Below are positions 41,408 through 49,982 of a DNA stretch of 64,000 nucleotides, piece after piece. A model generated the notes under the pieces. It worked only from the letters and a program-made list of their open reading frames with translations, had not been told where the DNA came from and did no database searches. The translations under genes were made by a program, and so were the position numbers. How positions within the stretch are numbered: the stretch's first letter is position 1; each line of letters starts with the position of its first letter. This DNA comes from an uncultured Flavobacteriaceae bacterium (GTDB taxonomy: Bacteria; Bacteroidota; Bacteroidia; Flavobacteriales; Flavobacteriaceae): contig CANKZQ010000001.1 in NCBI GenBank assembly GCA_947488345.1, positions 1,377,501 through 1,441,500 on the forward strand, read 5' to 3'.

Positions 41408-43756
41408 ATGAGATGGCTAAATTACATAAAGCAGAACAAGGTAAAGTCGGGAGTTTTTTTGATACTATTGATTTGGTATTATTTCTCATTACCGAAACAA
41501 CTTTTCGATGCACCTACTTCAACTGTTATTCAGAGTGTTGAAGGTGAGTTATTAGGAGCTCAAATCGCACTAGATGAACAATGGCGATTTCCGTATAATG
41601 ATAGTATTCCGCGAAAGTTTAAAGAATGTATTGTAGAATTTGAAGATGGCTATTTTTATAAGCACCCTGGCTTTAATCCTGTATCTATTGCAAAAGCTTT
41701 TTGGCAAAATATAAACTCGAGTACTATAAAAAGAGGAGGCAGTACATTAACCCAACAAGTCATACGTTTATCCCGTAAAGGAAAAAGACGAACCTATGTT
41801 GAAAAAGCGATTGAAACCATTCTGGCAACACGCTTAGAATTGCGTCATAGCAAATCAGAAATTTTAGCCTTGTATAGTTCGAATGCTCCTTTTGGTGGCA
41901 ATGTGGTGGGTTTAGATATCGCTTCATGGCGTTATTTTGGAAGAACACCAAATGAACTTTCTTGGGCAGAAAGTGCCACCTTGGCTGTGCTACCAAACGC
42001 CCCTAGTTTGATATATCCGGGTAAAAATCAGAAGCGTTTGCTAGCGAAACGGAATCGGTTGTTAAAAAAACTCTTTGATAAAAATAAGATAGATGAATTA
42101 ACCTATGAACTGGCGATAGAAGAAGCGCTACCTCAAAAGCCATTTGCGTTACCTCAAATTGCCCCTCATTTATTACAGAAAATAAGCAAAAAAAATAAAG
42201 GAGAGCGTATTCAAACAACCATTGAGTTTGGTTTACAGAAGAGAGTCAACAATGTCGTTCGGAATCATTATAATAGCTTACAGCAAAATCAAATATATAA
42301 TATTGCAGTCTTGGTATTAGATGTTAAAACACGTCGTGTATTAGCATATACAGGTAATTCTCCGACGGATAATGCCCATCAAAAGGATGTTGATATTATT
42401 GATAAGCCCCGAAGTACTGGAAGTGTTCTCAAACCTTTTTTATATGCTGGAATGCTCGATGCGGGTGAAATCCTTCCAAATACGTTGGTAGCCGATGTTC
42501 CGACTCAAATCGCAAGCTACAACCCTAAAAATTTCGATTTGCAATATGACGGCGCAGTGCCAGCCAGTAGAGCCTTATCCCGTTCGTTGAATGTACCTGC
42601 GGTTCGAATGTTACAACAATTTGGATTGGATAGGTTTCATCATTATTTAAAAGAATTGAACCTAAGAGATATAAAATATAACGCTAATCACTATGGTTTA
42701 TCCCTCATTTTAGGGGGAGCAGAAAGTAATTTATGGGATTTATGTAAAACCTATGCATCTCTTTCATCTACGATCAATCACTATGATGAGACACAAGGGA
42801 AATACTATACGAATGAATTTGTTGAACCTACTTATTTGGCCAATTCACAAATGGATTTCGGAAAGCTTTCTACTGAAAAGACGGTGTTCGATGCGGGGTC
42901 AGTATACATGACATATAATTCATTAAAGGAAGTCAATAGACCAGAGGGAGAAGAAAATTGGGAATTTTTTGATTCCTCGAAAGAAATAGCTTGGAAAACC
43001 GGCACTAGCTTTGGTTTTAGGGATGCTTGGGCCATCGGAACGACAAAAGAATATGTGGTTGGGGTATGGGTAGGAAATGCAGATGGAGAAGGAAGACCTG
43101 GCCTGGTGGGCCTGTCGACCGCAGCACCTATATTGTTTGATGTTTTTGATTTATTGCCCAAAAACAAATGGTTTACTAAACCTTTTGATGAGTTGTCACG
43201 TATCCCTATTTGTAAAAAAAGCGGATATCGAGCCTCTGAAATTTGTAGTGATAAGGACTCTGTTTTTGTTCAAAGAGCGGGGCTGCAAACAAAGCCGTGT
43301 CCGCATCATTTTAGAGTGCATTTAGATGAAAACAGCCAATATCAAGTAAACTCATCATGCTATCCTATTTCCAAAATGAAACATACTAGTTGGTTTGTTT
43401 TGCCTCCATTAATGGAGTATTACTATCAAACAAAAAATCCAACGTACAGAACGTTGCCAAAATTTAGCGGAGACTGTTTTTCTGAGGGGAAATCAAAGAT
43501 GGCTTTTATATATCCAAAGGAATCCATGAAAGTATTCTTACCTAAAAACTTTGAAGAAGATACGAATCAGTTGGTTTTTAGATTGGCACACGCTACCGTT
43601 GGAATGAAGATATTTTGGTATTTGGATGCTGATTTTATTGGCACGACGCAAACCTTCCATGAGATGGCAATCATCCCCAAAAAAGGACCTCATATCATTA
43701 CTGTTATTGACGAGCTAGGAAACGAATTAAAAAGATCAATTGAAATAGCAGAATAA
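41408..43756 (+). CDS. pbpC: Penicillin-binding protein 1C
   Basis: A 782-residue bifunctional peptidoglycan synthase. One N-terminal membrane helix (about 14-29); glycosyltransferase (GT51) motif EDGYFYKHPG with catalytic Glu79, and RGGSTLTQQ; transpeptidase SVLK with nucleophile Ser339, SRSLNVP as the SxN motif, and KTGT at 530-533. The C-terminal part (about 690-782) is the BiPBP_C domain found in PBP1C. It ends the alpha-2-macroglobulin operon, an association known from Escherichia coli (yfhM-pbpC) and other groups. Confidence 0.94.
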   Translation: MRWLNYIKQNKVKSGVFLILLIWYYFSLPKQLFDAPTSTVIQSVEGELLGAQIALDEQWRFPYNDSIPRKFKECIVEFEDGYFYKHPGFNPVSIAKAFWQNINSSTIKRGGSTLTQQVIRLSRKGKRRTYVEKAIETILATRLELRHSKSEILALYSSNAPFGGNVVGLDIASWRYFGRTPNELSWAESATLAVLPNAPSLIYPGKNQKRLLAKRNRLLKKLFDKNKIDELTYELAIEEALPQKPFALPQIAPHLLQKISKKNKGERIQTTIEFGLQKRVNNVVRNHYNSLQQNQIYNIAVLVLDVKTRRVLAYTGNSPTDNAHQKDVDIIDKPRSTGSVLKPFLYAGMLDAGEILPNTLVADVPTQIASYNPKNFDLQYDGAVPASRALSRSLNVPAVRMLQQFGLDRFHHYLKELNLRDIKYNANHYGLSLILGGAESNLWDLCKTYASLSSTINHYDETQGKYYTNEFVEPTYLANSQMDFGKLSTEKTVFDAGSVYMTYNSLKEVNRPEGEENWEFFDSSKEIAWKTGTSFGFRDAWAIGTTKEYVVGVWVGNADGEGRPGLVGLSTAAPILFDVFDLLPKNKWFTKPFDELSRIPICKKSGYRASEICSDKDSVFVQRAGLQTKPCPHHFRVHLDENSQYQVNSSCYPISKMKHTSWFVLPPLMEYYYQTKNPTYRTLPKFSGDCFSEGKSKMAFIYPKESMKVFLPKNFEEDTNQLVFRLAHATVGMKIFWYLDADFIGTTQTFHEMAIIPKKGPHIITVIDELGNELKRSIEIAE

Positions 43757-43758
43757 GT

Positions 43759-43788
43759 TTTGTTTTAACATCAAATGTAGTAACTTGG
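43759..43788 (+). promoter_or_regulatory. Candidate promoter of the LytTR two-component operon
   Basis: TTTG at 43759-43762, an 18-nt spacer and TAACTTGG at 43781-43788 (one mismatch to TAnnTTTG), 27 nt before the regulator ATG. Confidence 0.48.
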
Positions 43789-43815
43789 CTACTCGTATCA
43801 TTAAACTTTTTTACC

Positions 43816-44556
43816 ATGTTGAAGACTGTTCTTATCGATGATGAGATGAATGCATTAGAAGCGCTCGAATGGAAGTTAAATCGCTATGTTGAAGATATTG
43901 AAATTATCAAATGTAATTCACCAATAGAGGGTATTGATGCGATTAATAGTGAAAAACCAGATTTGGTATTTTTAGATATAGAAATGCCAGAGATAGATGG
44001 CTTCGAGCTTTTACAAAAACTCAGTTACAAAGATTTTGATCTTATTTTCACAACTGCACACGATGAATTTGCCCTGAAAGCTATTAAAGTTTCAGCCATA
44101 GATTATCTGTTGAAACCTGTAGATAAAGATGAGTTAATCACGGCAATTGAAAAGGTTAGAGCAACTAAAAAAGACACCAAATTAGAAGATAAGTTAGATT
44201 CGTTATTTTCTAATATGAATCTAAAGAATAATGATAAGATAAATATAGCCGCTGATAGTAAGATTTATTTATTGGATAAGGAAGATGTGATCATGTTGAA
44301 ATCAGATAAGAGTTATACAACTATATTCTTGAAAGATGATAAATCTATTCTTGTCTCAAAAACATTAAAAGAAGTAGAGAAGAAATTTAACTTTCCTCAA
44401 TTTTATCGTGTTCACAATTCATATTTAATAAATATGAATCACATTAGAGAGTATTCTAAGGGCATGGGAGGTGAGTTGATTATGAGTAACGGAATGCATG
44501 CAGGGATTAGCAGAAACAAAAAGGCCGAACTTCTCGAAAGGCTGTCATTAGATTAA
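43816..44556 (+). CDS. LytTR-type DNA-binding response regulator
   Basis: A 246-residue two-component regulator. The receiver domain (1-120) has the acidic pocket Asp8-Asp9, phosphoacceptor Asp54 (FLDIEMP), Thr in FTTAHDEF and Lys in LLKPVDK. The LytTR DNA-binding domain follows (about 145-246: KIYLLDKEDVIMLKSDKSYTTIF, FYRVHNSYLINMNHI). It is directly followed, 6 nt later, by its histidine kinase. Targets are unknown; the upstream alpha-2-macroglobulin/pbpC operon is a nearby envelope-stress candidate but this is inference. Confidence 0.92.
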   Translation: MLKTVLIDDEMNALEALEWKLNRYVEDIEIIKCNSPIEGIDAINSEKPDLVFLDIEMPEIDGFELLQKLSYKDFDLIFTTAHDEFALKAIKVSAIDYLLKPVDKDELITAIEKVRATKKDTKLEDKLDSLFSNMNLKNNDKINIAADSKIYLLDKEDVIMLKSDKSYTTIFLKDDKSILVSKTLKEVEKKFNFPQFYRVHNSYLINMNHIREYSKGMGGELIMSNGMHAGISRNKKAELLERLSLD

Positions 44557-44562
44557 AAAAAG

Positions 44563-45891
44563 ATGCTTTTAGATTTTAATTCTGAAGTTTATTCTTGGAT
44601 ACGGGGGGCACTACTCATCCTCTCGATATATCATTTTTTGATTTATTTGAATACGAGACAAAAACTATATCTGCACTACAGTATCTATCTAGTTTGTTTT
44701 TTCATTTATTTTTTGGCAGATATAAATGCACCACGCCTTAAGATTTATAGCTATATAAATTTCGCGATTCAGTTTTTGGGATATGCAGCATACGTAGGCT
44801 TCGTTAGAGCCCTGTTAAAAACGCAAAAACACATCCCTGAATGGGATAAGTTATTAGTACTTGAACGTGTACTATTGCTAGTTGCAGTTGTCGTTTTTAT
44901 AGTTGTACAATTTTTATTTGGCTATTCGGCTCAAGAAAAACTGTTTGCCATATTGGTTTCAATCATTACTGTATTTGGATTACTTACCTATATTGTTTTA
45001 AATACTATTAAAGGAAAACACGTAACTTATTTTATAGTTGGATCTTTAGCGTATTTAGTTTTGGCAAACATTAGTTTTTTGGGCCCCTATGCTGTAGGTG
45101 ATGAGTATTTTCTAGACAGAGGAGTACAGCCTATGTTTTTCACGTACCTAGGAGCGATTATTGAGACAACAATGTTCGCAGTTATTATTGGACATCAGTC
45201 AAAGAAATCTATTCGCAAGAATAAAGAAGCTGAGGCCTTATTAGCAATTAAAACCAAAGAGATGAGTGATTTGAAGATGACAGCCCTTCAAAGTCAGATG
45301 GATCCTCATTTTTTATATAACTCACTGAACTCAATCAATAATTTTGTATTGAAAAATGACATTGAAAAAGCCTCAGACTATATCACTAAATTTTCACGTT
45401 TGATTAGAGAGATTTTAACAAATTCTTCCAATTTAACCATTCCATTGAGTAAAGAATTAGGAGTGCTGAGTTTATATGTAAAGTTGGAGCAAATGCGAAT
45501 GGCCGGAGGGTTTGACTATGTAGTTTCTGTAGATGATAAAATTGACTTAGAGTCGATAGAGGTTCCTCCATTATTTATTCAACCATTTATTGAAAATGCT
45601 ATATGGCATGGTTTTGCAAACAAAAAAGACTACAAACGGATTACGGTAAACATATTTGATGAAGACGACAAGGTACGTTGTGAGATTTTAGATAACGGCA
45701 TAGGGATTAAACGGTCAAAAAAGGAAAAAGGCAGCCATAAGAGAACTCGAAAATCATTTGGTTTAAAAGCTTCTGAAAATCGAATTAAACTACTGCATGA
45801 AAATGAACGTGTATATGTAATTATTGAAGATGTATCTGAAGATAGTACTACAGGCACCAAAGTAACGTTGAAATTTCCTAAGGCTAGTTAA
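44563..45891 (+). CDS. LytS/YehU-type sensor histidine kinase with 7TM-DISM-like sensor
   Basis: A 442-residue kinase. About seven membrane helices fill residues 12-210, like the 7TMR-DISM or related 7TM sensor; no extracytosolic domain is seen. Then a short coiled coil, the His_kinase signature MDPHFLYNSLNSINNF with His249, and a HATPase domain with ENAIWHGF as the N-box and DNGIGIKRS as the G1 box. It partners the regulator just upstream. The stimulus is unknown. Confidence 0.9.
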   Translation: MLLDFNSEVYSWIRGALLILSIYHFLIYLNTRQKLYLHYSIYLVCFFIYFLADINAPRLKIYSYINFAIQFLGYAAYVGFVRALLKTQKHIPEWDKLLVLERVLLLVAVVVFIVVQFLFGYSAQEKLFAILVSIITVFGLLTYIVLNTIKGKHVTYFIVGSLAYLVLANISFLGPYAVGDEYFLDRGVQPMFFTYLGAIIETTMFAVIIGHQSKKSIRKNKEAEALLAIKTKEMSDLKMTALQSQMDPHFLYNSLNSINNFVLKNDIEKASDYITKFSRLIREILTNSSNLTIPLSKELGVLSLYVKLEQMRMAGGFDYVVSVDDKIDLESIEVPPLFIQPFIENAIWHGFANKKDYKRITVNIFDEDDKVRCEILDNGIGIKRSKKEKGSHKRTRKSFGLKASENRIKLLHENERVYVIIEDVSEDSTTGTKVTLKFPKAS

Positions 45892-46015
45892 TTTACCATT
45901 TATTCAAAAAACAATACCATTTATTAGTTCTTTTGCTTTAATTATTTATTTGATTATGAAACAGGTATTTCATAATGTATCTTTACCATAGATAATTTAA
46001 CCTAAGTACTTTAAT

Positions 46016-46258
46016 ATGTCTATCACCTCATTTTCTAAGCCATCGGATACCGATATACTTGAGAAGATTGCAGGTGAAGAAAAAGTCTTAAGTTTTGTAG
46101 GAGAAGGAAGCATTCTTCAATCAACAAACGAAACGACGTATATCAGAACTGTTAAGGTAGAAGCTAATGAAAAAGAAACGTTGCGAAATGTAATTTACAT
46201 TAAAAAAGGAATTACATGGTTTTTTAAAAAATTCGAAGAAGTAACCGTAACAAATTAA
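46016..46258 (+). CDS. Small protein of unknown function (80 residues)
   Basis: An 80-residue basic-ended soluble protein without signal peptide or membrane helix. Not recognised. The pattern is a short helix, then likely beta strands (KVLSFVGEGSIL, TYIRTVKVEA, LRNVIYIKKGITWFF, EVTVTN). It stands alone with a 124-bp gap before it and a clear terminator after it, which supports a real gene. A candidate promoter (TTTG at 45949, TATCTTTA at 45978) has a long 25-nt spacer. Confidence 0.6.
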   Translation: MSITSFSKPSDTDILEKIAGEEKVLSFVGEGSILQSTNETTYIRTVKVEANEKETLRNVIYIKKGITWFFKKFEEVTVTN

Positions 46259-46323
46259 ACCAAACCTTTTTCCGTTTCAAGGGAAAATTACTATTAGAAA
46301 AAGAAGTTAGAGTAACAATTGCA

Positions 46324-46358
46324 AGTCTTATCTCCCCAAATAGATGAGACTTTTTTTA
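46324..46358 (+). terminator. Rho-independent terminator after the 80-residue gene
   Basis: AGTCTTATCT / AGATGAGACT, 10 bp with one G-T pair and an 8-nt loop, followed by a run of seven T. Confidence 0.85.
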
Positions 46359-46361
46359 TGT

Positions 46362-46832
46362 TTACCAATCTGCAAAAGGATGTTTGCTCAGGCTGGAATT
46401 GTAATATTTTACACTACCTGTTACTTCTTTTCCCAACCAGATGGGTTTTTCAAAACTTTCATTTTCATGGTTAAGTTCTATTTCAGCAATGACCAAGCCT
46501 TTATTGGCTCCTAAAAATTCATCAACTTCAAAAACGTTTGCACCCCTTTTGATGAGAAATCGATTTTTTTCAATGATTGTTTTTTCGCATAAAGCGAACA
46601 AATCCTCCGCTTCTAAAATCGAAATTTCTTTTTCCCATTCAAATCTGCTGGTTCCCGAGCTATTTGAAACTCCCTTAACAGTAATGAATCCAGCCTCTTC
46701 AGTTATTCTAATCCGTACCGTTCGCTCCTTCTGAGAATTTAAAAAACCCTGTTTAATGTATATTTTTTTGTAGCTCTCTTTTTTAAAATCATCAGATTTA
46801 GTTAGAAACTTTCGTTCAATTTCTATGGCCAT
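46362..46832 (-). CDS. CYTH domain protein (triphosphate tunnel metalloenzyme)
   Basis: A 156-residue CYTH protein. The defining EIERKFL motif is at 3-9, followed by KQGFLN, ERTVRIRI (basic strand), KGVSNSSGTSRFEWE and the acidic strand GLVIAEIELNHE. Single-domain members of this size are usually inorganic triphosphatases that bind a divalent metal. It is divergent from the PorZ gene (81 bp) and convergent with the 80-residue gene. Confidence 0.92.
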   Translation of the reverse strand: MAIEIERKFLTKSDDFKKESYKKIYIKQGFLNSQKERTVRIRITEEAGFITVKGVSNSSGTSRFEWEKEISILEAEDLFALCEKTIIEKNRFLIKRGANVFEVDEFLGANKGLVIAEIELNHENESFEKPIWLGKEVTGSVKYYNSSLSKHPFADW

Positions 46833-46882
46833 ACAGAATTTTTGAGATAAAAATAAGCTTTTACCATTACATATTTATTAGA

Positions 46883-46890
46883 TACCTTTG
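46883..46890 (+). promoter_or_regulatory. -7 promoter box for porZ-recO
   Basis: TACCTTTG fits TAnnTTTG, 23 nt before the porZ-like ATG. The -33 region shows no TTG. Confidence 0.45.
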
Positions 46891-46913
46891 AAGAAATCTT
46901 TTTATCAGAATAC

Positions 46914-49256
46914 ATGAAGAAAGTTGTTGCTGTATTTCTATTCTTTTTAGCTTTTAATAATTTCGCTCAAACAGATTTTAGTTCGAGTTGGGAAGATTTT
47001 TACTCCTATAATAATGTAAAAGACTTTATCAAGGTAGATGATAAAATTTATGCAATCGTAGATAATGCGGTTTTTATTTATGATGTTGTAACTAGAGAAA
47101 CAGAAAAATTATCGTCTATTCAAGGCCTGTCAGGAGAAGATACTTCAAGTATTTATTTTGACAGTACATTTGAACGTTTGGTGATTGGATATGAAACAGG
47201 TCTTATTGAAGTTGTCGATAAACAGGGGAACATTAAAATTTCGAATGATATTGAACGCTTAAGTATCACTGGAGAAAAAAGAATCAATCATATAGCTGCA
47301 TTCGGCAATAAACTCTATTTAGCAACACCTTTTGGTATTGTAGTTTATGATATCGAAAGTTTGCAATTCGGAGATACTTATTTCATAGGCAATGGCTCTA
47401 CAGAGGTTTTTATTTATCAGATAGAAGTTTTGCAAGAAACAATATATGCCGCTACGCCGCAAGGTATTTTTAGTGCGGATGCTAACAATCCGAATTTGAT
47501 TGATTTTAATAACTGGCGACAACCGCAAGGTAGTTTTATTGGAGATTTTAAAACTATTGAAGCGTTTAATAATGAATTGTACACCTCACTATCAAATGGA
47601 TTTTACAAGATCAATCTTCCTGGGTCTATACAGTTAATAAGTACATTAACAGTGGGGAATATTATAAATTTAAAAGCATCTGATGAGTATATTACGGTTT
47701 GTACTCAAACACATGCATTTGCATATGACAGCGCTTTGAATGTACAATTTACTGCTATGTCTTCATCAGAACTCACATTTTCTGCACAAGCTGCTTTTGC
47801 TGAAAATGGAATAATTTATATAGGTACCGTGGGGTTGGGTATATTGGAGCGAAGTTTCTCTGCAAATTCAGCCTATATAGAGGTGCACCCTAAAGGACCA
47901 AGTTCTAATGATGTTTTTTCGATCACTGCACAAAACAATAATTTATGGGTGGTGTATGGAGGATATGATGGGGCTTTTACACCCTTAGGTAAAGCAGGAG
48001 ATTTTAGTCGATTTGACGGAGAAGAATGGATTAATACCCCTTATAATGCATCTTTTCCGGCTTTAGATTTAGTAAATATCACGTTGGATCCCAATCAGGA
48101 AAACAGAGCATATTTGAGTTCTTGGGGTCAAAATGGTCCTGAAAATGTGCCGGCAACAGGAGGATTATTAGTAGTGGAAAATGACGAACCTGTATCTTTT
48201 TTAAATCAAACAAATAGTGGCTTAGAAAGCATAATGGTTCCTAGCAATCCAGATTATAGAAGTATAAGAGTCAATGGAACGGCCTTTGATAATCAAGGAA
48301 ATTTGTGGGTCACAAATGCATTAATCGACAATCGATTAAAAAAATTATCGACGAATGGCACATGGTCTGGTTTTGATTTAACTTCGATCCTGTCAACTGA
48401 CGATTTTGGCCTTACTGAACTTATAGTCGATAGAACAGGAACCGTTTGGATTGGCACCAGAAACAATGGACTCTTAGCCTTTAATGAGACTGGAAACCGA
48501 AAGAGAGCCCTAGTGAATCAATTAAATAGAGGTTCTTTACCCGATTTGGCAGTAACTACTGTGGCGAATGATCGAAACAATAGATTGTGGATAGGGACCA
48601 AGAAAGGAATGGTCGTTTTTTCAAACACGGGAGGTGTGTTTGAAGCGAGTTCATATGACGCAGCGCCAGTAATTATTGAAGATGATGGTATACCAAAAAA
48701 ATTATTAGGAGATCAAGCAATTAATTCGATTGCTATTGACGGTGCTGATAACAAATGGTTCGGTACCGATACAGGAGGTGTTCTAGGCACGAATCCGTCT
48801 GGACAAGAAACACTTTTTAATTTCAATAAAAACAACTCTCCTTTACCATCAGATAGAATATTTAAAATCAAGGTAGATGATGCTAATGGTAAGGTTTATT
48901 TTGCCACTGATAAGGGTATTGTCGCTTTTAATAATAACGTGGCTCCATTTGGAGATTCTCTAGGAGAAGTATATGCTTATCCTAATCCTGTTCGAAAAGA
49001 ACATTCTTTTGTGACCATAGATGGTAGAAACGACACAAACCTACCTAGAGGTACCAATGTTAAGATTTTGGACGCCTCAGGGCGATTGGTGCATGAAACG
49101 AATGTTGTCGAAGGGCAAGAATTAAAAGGAGGAAAAGTTGTTTGGGATAAAACAAACCTATCTGGCAGAAAAGTAGCCTCAGGCGTCTATATTGTTTTAC
49201 TGAGTTTGCCAGACAAGTCCGAAACATCCATGACCAAAATAGCCATTATAAACTAA
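46914..49256 (+). CDS. porZ: PorZ-like T9SS component (two beta-propellers with sorting tail)
   Basis: A 780-residue exported protein (signal peptide 1-19, FNNFAQT). The N-terminal part (about 25-330) is a propeller beginning SSWEDFYSYNNVKDFI, the PorZ N-terminal propeller-like pattern; the second part (about 340-670) has two-component-regulator propeller repeats (GNLWVTNALID, GTVWIGTRNNGLLAF, NRLWIGTKKGMVVF, NKWFGTDTGG). The end is a T9SS sorting domain (VYAYPNPVRKEHSF, near 690). In Porphyromonas gingivalis PorZ helps attach cargo to A-LPS at the surface; that sugar does not exist here, so the exact partner is open. It lies 9 bp before recO, the usual flavobacterial order. Confidence 0.85.
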   Translation: MKKVVAVFLFFLAFNNFAQTDFSSSWEDFYSYNNVKDFIKVDDKIYAIVDNAVFIYDVVTRETEKLSSIQGLSGEDTSSIYFDSTFERLVIGYETGLIEVVDKQGNIKISNDIERLSITGEKRINHIAAFGNKLYLATPFGIVVYDIESLQFGDTYFIGNGSTEVFIYQIEVLQETIYAATPQGIFSADANNPNLIDFNNWRQPQGSFIGDFKTIEAFNNELYTSLSNGFYKINLPGSIQLISTLTVGNIINLKASDEYITVCTQTHAFAYDSALNVQFTAMSSSELTFSAQAAFAENGIIYIGTVGLGILERSFSANSAYIEVHPKGPSSNDVFSITAQNNNLWVVYGGYDGAFTPLGKAGDFSRFDGEEWINTPYNASFPALDLVNITLDPNQENRAYLSSWGQNGPENVPATGGLLVVENDEPVSFLNQTNSGLESIMVPSNPDYRSIRVNGTAFDNQGNLWVTNALIDNRLKKLSTNGTWSGFDLTSILSTDDFGLTELIVDRTGTVWIGTRNNGLLAFNETGNRKRALVNQLNRGSLPDLAVTTVANDRNNRLWIGTKKGMVVFSNTGGVFEASSYDAAPVIIEDDGIPKKLLGDQAINSIAIDGADNKWFGTDTGGVLGTNPSGQETLFNFNKNNSPLPSDRIFKIKVDDANGKVYFATDKGIVAFNNNVAPFGDSLGEVYAYPNPVRKEHSFVTIDGRNDTNLPRGTNVKILDASGRLVHETNVVEGQELKGGKVVWDKTNLSGRKVASGVYIVLLSLPDKSETSMTKIAIIN

Positions 49257-49265
49257 TCAACTAGC

Positions 49266-49982
49266 ATGCTGAGTACCACTAAGGCAATCGTTTTGAGTGC
49301 TATCAAGTATGGTGATGCAGATTTGATTGTGAAATGTTATACGCAATTAGGTTTAAAATCATACATGCTCAAAGGAGTACTGAAGTCTAAAAAAGGCAAG
49401 TTAAAGGCGGCATATTTTCAACCACTTACACATTTAGAATTGGTGGCAAAGCACAATAATAAGGGAAATCTAAACTTTATTAAAGAGGTCAAAGTTAGCT
49501 ATCCATATCAATCGATTCCTTTTAACATTGTAAAACAAACCATGGTACTTTTTTTATCAGAAGTACTCGGCAAATCGATTTATGAGGAAGAAGAAAACAA
49601 TTCGCTTTTTGAATATTTGGAAGCTGCACTTATTTGGCTAGATACCAATGATGATATTGCCAACTTTCACCTACTGTTTTTATTAAACTTGACGAAGCAT
49701 TTAGGTTTCTATCCTGAGAAAGAAAATAATGATGCTCTTTTTTTTAATTTGGAAGAAGGACGCTTTACAAATTCAATTCCGAGAAATAATAGTGTGACTG
49801 CTGAAAATTTAACACACTTAAAAGCCTTACTCGGCATAAATTTTGAGGGGTTAAATACCTTAAAGTTTAATGGGTTAATTCGGCAATCTATTTTAGATAT
49901 TTTGATACGATATTTTGAATTACATTTGCCAGGGTTTCATAAACCGAAGTCACTAGCCATTTTAAAAACAGTATTTGAATGA
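49266..49982 (+). CDS. recO: DNA repair protein RecO
   Basis: A 238-residue RecO: N-terminal OB fold (MLSTTKAIVLSAIKYGDADLIVKCYT, then GLKSYMLKGVLKSKKGKLKAAYFQPLT at residues 28-54) followed by a helical domain. It works with RecF/RecR to load RecA on gapped DNA. No zinc-finger cysteine cluster is seen, as in many Bacteroidota RecO. It overlaps the next gene by 4 bp (ATGA). Confidence 0.9.
   Translation: MLSTTKAIVLSAIKYGDADLIVKCYTQLGLKSYMLKGVLKSKKGKLKAAYFQPLTHLELVAKHNNKGNLNFIKEVKVSYPYQSIPFNIVKQTMVLFLSEVLGKSIYEEEENNSLFEYLEAALIWLDTNDDIANFHLLFLLNLTKHLGFYPEKENNDALFFNLEEGRFTNSIPRNNSVTAENLTHLKALLGINFEGLNTLKFNGLIRQSILDILIRYFELHLPGFHKPKSLAILKTVFE

Noticed and set aside
45895-45936. Direct repeat ACCATTTATT after the histidine kinase gene
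   Set aside because: Ten bases, A+T-rich, two copies only, no symmetry or T-run; probably chance.
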